This document shows positions 33,840 to 36,464 of a stretch of 36,464 bases of DNA, in pieces. A program made the translations under genes and the position numbers. The notes beneath the pieces are model-generated. The model searched no databases. It worked only from the letters and a program-made list of their open reading frames with translations, and was not told where the DNA came from. Every line of letters starts with the position of its first letter. Within the stretch, counting starts at the first letter, position 1. The DNA comes from Microbacteriaceae bacterium (lineage in GTDB: Bacteria > Actinomycetota > Actinomycetes > Actinomycetales > Microbacteriaceae). The stretch is from NCBI GenBank assembly GCA_009780695.1, contig WQZN01000021.1, positions 1 to 36,464 of the forward strand. Direction: 5' to 3'.

Positions 33840-36464
33840 ATGCCGTCGTCGGCTCGGTCCTTCGCGTCGATGAGGAGCCAGTCTGTGGAGTCAGTAGTTC
33901 GAGGCCGTTCCGCCGCTGCGGGGAGGCGGTTGCGTTTCGCCGGCCTCGTCGTGGCGGCCCTGACCGCAACCGTCGGGGCGACGGGCGCCGCCCTTCCGGA
34001 GGCGGCCCACGCGGCCGGAAGCGCGGTGAGCACCGGGCCGCAGATCCGCATCACCGAGCTCGCGTACGGCGGCAAGATCGCCGGGGCCGACGGAGACGGC
34101 GAGTACGTCGAGCTGACGAACGTCGGCGACGCCGCGCAGAACCTGGCCGGCTGGACCTACACCGGCAAGCCCGGCACCGGCACGCTGCCCCTGGACGGCT
34201 TCGGCACGGTGGCCGCGGGCGAGTCGGTGATCATCACGGATGTCACGCCCGCGGAGTTCCGCGCCGACTGGGGCGTGCCCGCCTCGCTCAAGATCATCGA
34301 CGACAAGGCGAACGGCCTGAGCGTCACCCTCGACAAGGGCCCCGACACCCCGACGGTCTACGACGCCGCGGGCGCCACCGTCGACTCGGTCTCGTACCAG
34401 GCCGGCTTCTTCCCGGGCAAGGGCTCGTCGGCGTGGGTCGATGCGGCGCACCTCGGCGCCGAGGCCGACACCACCGGCTGGGCCCTGAGCACCGTCGGGG
34501 ACACCGAGGGCTCGTGGACCAGCGCGACCGGCTCGGTCGGCTCGCCGGGCGTCACGACCCTGGCGCCCACGGCGGCGCGGGTCCGCATCACCGAGGTGGC
34601 GTACGGCGGCCAGATCGCCGGGGCCGACGGCGACGGCGAGTACGTCGAGCTGACCAACGTCGGCAACGCGCCGCAGGACTTCGCCGGCTGGACCTACACC
34701 GGGAAGTCCGGGGCGGGCACCCTGCCGCTCGACGGCTTCGGCACCGTCGCCGCGGGCGAGTCCGTGATCATCACGGATGTCACGCCGGACGAGTTCCGCG
34801 CCGACTGGGGCGTGCCGGCATCCCTCAAGATCATCGACGACAAGGCCAACGGCCTGAGCGTCACCCTCGACAAGGGCCCCGACAGCCCGACGGTCTACGA
34901 CGCGAGCGGAGCGGTCGTCGACGCGATGACCTATCAGGCCGGCTTCTTCCCGGGCAAGGGCTCGTCGGCGTGGGTCGACTCCGCCGCGCTCGGCGCGCAG
35001 GGCGACACGACCGGCTGGACGCTGAGCGCGGCCGGGGATGCCGAGGGCTCGTGGGCCAGCGCGACCGGTTCGGTCGGCTCGCCGGGCCTCTACACGGCGG
35101 CCGATGCCGGCGCGAGCAGCGGCGGGGCGGGGAGCGGCAGCGGCGACACGAGCACCGGCACCGTGGCCGACAAGTGGCGCGACCCCAGCTCCGCGGGCAT
35201 CACGGCGCAGCCGTGGCCCGGCCCGCAGGACGTGGCCAACGCCGACACCATAGACTTCGGCCAGAACATGTCCGGCCTGTTCTACGTGCCCGGCGCGACC
35301 CCGAGCCAGGACTACATGTGGGGCGTCGAGAACGGCGACTCGGGTGCGCCGCTCAACACGGGCAATTCCAGCCTGTTCAAGCTCGTGCGCGATGCGAGCG
35401 GCGATTGGGGCCCGGCGGCGGGCTGGGAGACCGGCATCCGCCTGCACTACCCGGACGGCGCCGGCAACCCCGACGCCGAGGGCGTCACCGCGGTCGGCGG
35501 CAAGGTGTTCGTCTCGACCGAGCGCGACAACTCCGTCAGCAGCGTCTCACGGGTCTCCGTCCTGGAGTTCGACCCCGGCACGGTCGCGAACGGCGCCATG
35601 AACGCCGTGGCCGAGTGGGACCTCGCCGATCTCGAGGCGGGCGCCGACCCGACGCTGAGCTCGCCGGCCGACGCCAACCTCGGCGCCGAGGCCGTCGCGT
35701 TCGTCCCGGACTCCTACCTCGTCGCGAACGGCTTCCGGACCGACAGCGGCGCGCTGTACGACCCGAGCCAGTACGGCCCCCATCAGGGCGGCGTCTTCTT
35801 CGCGGGCATCGAGAAGAACGGCAACCTCTACGGCTACGTGCTCGGCGCCGACGGCGCGATCACCCGCGTCGCGGCGTTCTCGAGCGGCTTCACCACGATC
35901 ATGGATGCCGCGTGGGACCCCTCGCAGGACGCCCTGTGGCTGGACTGCGACAACACCTGCCTCGGCCAGCAGTCGATCGTGAAGCTGAACACGACCGCCG
36001 GCGACCCGAACCAGGGCCACTTCCAGGCCGTGACGATCTTCGACCGCCCGACCGGCGGCCCGAACGTCAACAACGAGGGCTTCACGATGCAGCCCGCCAG
36101 CGAATGCGACACCGCCACGAACACCCGCGCGGTGTGGTGGGCCGATGACGGCGACGACAACGGCCACGCGATCCGCACCGCAACGGCCCCGTGCGCGACG
36201 CCGATCGCGGGCCAGGTCGGCGCGACGGTCTCCGTCGCGTACACGCAGCAGGGCACCGACATCCCCGCGGTCACGAACGCCTCGGGGGCCTACACGACGC
36301 CCGTCACGGCGACCTTCACCTGCACGAACGGCGACGCCGTGCTGCAGCAGGCCTGTCCGGCGCCGGTCGATGCGACCGTGAGCCAGCCGGCCACGACCGT
36401 GGCGACGCTGACCGACACGCTCGGCAACGTGTACAGGGCGGCTCTGCCGGCGATCGCGATCGCC
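33840..36464 (+). CDS. Secreted protein with tandem lamin-tail domains and phytase/esterase-like domain (3' end outside window)
   Basis: At least 875 residues, still open at the window edge. Seen: signal peptide about 1-58 with a long basic N-region (GRSAAAGRRLRF), hydrophobic core and AHA-AG cut; two lamin-tail domains, IRITELAYGGKIAGADGDGE (about 69-240) and its near copy 179 residues later (about 248-420); a Gly/Ser/Thr linker (about 421-440); and a domain (about 445-780) with TERDNSVSSVSRVSVLEFD, GAEAVAFVPDSYL and TTIMDAAWDPSQDALWLDCDNTC, resembling esterase-like phytase or six-bladed propeller proteins. A beta-rich, Thr-rich region follows. Known: bacterial lamin-tail domains occur in secreted nucleases and phosphatases. 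A cell-surface phosphate-scavenging role is plausible, not shown. Confidence 0.88.
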   Translation, partial: MPSSARSFASMRSQSVESVVRGRSAAAGRRLRFAGLVVAALTATVGATGAALPEAAHAAGSAVSTGPQIRITELAYGGKIAGADGDGEYVELTNVGDAAQNLAGWTYTGKPGTGTLPLDGFGTVAAGESVIITDVTPAEFRADWGVPASLKIIDDKANGLSVTLDKGPDTPTVYDAAGATVDSVSYQAGFFPGKGSSAWVDAAHLGAEADTTGWALSTVGDTEGSWTSATGSVGSPGVTTLAPTAARVRITEVAYGGQIAGADGDGEYVELTNVGNAPQDFAGWTYTGKSGAGTLPLDGFGTVAAGESVIITDVTPDEFRADWGVPASLKIIDDKANGLSVTLDKGPDSPTVYDASGAVVDAMTYQAGFFPGKGSSAWVDSAALGAQGDTTGWTLSAAGDAEGSWASATGSVGSPGLYTAADAGASSGGAGSGSGDTSTGTVADKWRDPSSAGITAQPWPGPQDVANADTIDFGQNMSGLFYVPGATPSQDYMWGVENGDSGAPLNTGNSSLFKLVRDASGDWGPAAGWETGIRLHYPDGAGNPDAEGVTAVGGKVFVSTERDNSVSSVSRVSVLEFDPGTVANGAMNAVAEWDLADLEAGADPTLSSPADANLGAEAVAFVPDSYLVANGFRTDSGALYDPSQYGPHQGGVFFAGIEKNGNLYGYVLGADGAITRVAAFSSGFTTIMDAAWDPSQDALWLDCDNTCLGQQSIVKLNTTAGDPNQGHFQAVTIFDRPTGGPNVNNEGFTMQPASECDTATNTRAVWWADDGDDNGHAIRTATAPCATPIAGQVGATVSVAYTQQGTDIPAVTNASGAYTTPVTATFTCTNGDAVLQQACPAPVDATVSQPATTVATLTDTLGNVYRAALPAIAIA
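34042..35097 (+). repeat. Tandem duplication of the lamin-tail coding unit (537-bp period)
   Basis: Three separate anchor points (34149/34686, 34231/34768, 34306/34843) are each exactly 537 bp apart, i.e. 179 codons in frame. Long blocks, such as the stretch after 34306, are almost identical at nucleotide level, including synonymous sites. Confidence 0.9.

Overview
The window is high-GC (about 70% by eye), densely coded chromosomal DNA from an actinobacterium, most likely a member of the Microbacteriaceae (Microbacterium-like). Support comes from an Lsr2 nucleoid protein, a DtxR-type regulator, an F420/LLM-type oxidoreductase, DUF3027, a helicase-like protein with a C-terminal nuclease domain of the REase_MTES_1575 type (named from Microbacterium testaceum), many leaderless TANNNT-N6-8-start-codon genes, and heavy use of the word GGATGYC. 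I see no phage, plasmid or CRISPR signature. LAYOUT. 1-3.5 kb: 5'-partial view of a response regulator gene (minus strand), then a co-directional set of an FAD oxidoreductase, a FolP2-type dihydropteroate synthase homologue and a RibD_C/DHFR-fold reductase. 3.5-7.5 kb: an XPB-type DNA repair helicase converging on its usual actinobacterial partner protein across a 50-bp perfect palindrome, then a small two-helix membrane protein. 7.5-12 kb: cold-shock-domain protein and acidic-tailed DUF3027 protein; a DUF559 endonuclease-fold gene flanked by inverted copies of an extragenic repeat; serC; and a divergent DtxR/IdeR-type metal regulator. 12-15.5 kb: an NlpC/P60 cell-wall hydrolase with a structured leader; an HNH endonuclease preceded by a His-rich ORF and a hairpin; and an rtcB RNA ligase preceded by a 22-codon ORF and two mutually exclusive hairpins that look like a transcription attenuator. 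15.5-17.2 kb: VOC and pyridoxamine-oxidase-like genes, tRNA-Arg(CCT), lsr2. 17.2-22.4 kb: a large secreted pullulanase with LacI-type operators, divergent from a sedolisin (S53) peptidase. 22.4-28.3 kb: a MurE ligase with an unusual amino-acid-specificity motif, the degenerate helicase-nuclease fusion, tandem stem-loop repeats and a small conserved-looking protein. 28.3-32.7 kb: mscL, an FmdB/Ruc zinc ribbon gene, 5-formyl-THF cyclo-ligase, galU, rimJ-like acetyltransferase and a coiled-coil membrane protein; as I recall, this matches the M. tuberculosis Rv0985c-Rv0996 neighbourhood but without moeA. 32.7 kb to end: an LLM oxidoreductase and a 3'-truncated secreted protein with two nearly identical lamin-tail domains and a phytase/esterase-like region. 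HOW IT FITS TOGETHER. Most genes are core housekeeping (folate, serine, peptidoglycan, DNA repair, envelope). The most novel-looking part is 13.2-15.4 kb, where a nuclease gene and an RNA-ligase gene each follow a short ORF and a hairpin, suggesting that rtcB expression may be tied to ribosome progress. Other unexplained structure includes the repeat-flanked DUF559 gene, long perfect palindromes between genes, and a genome word (GGATGYC) that overrides normal codon choice.
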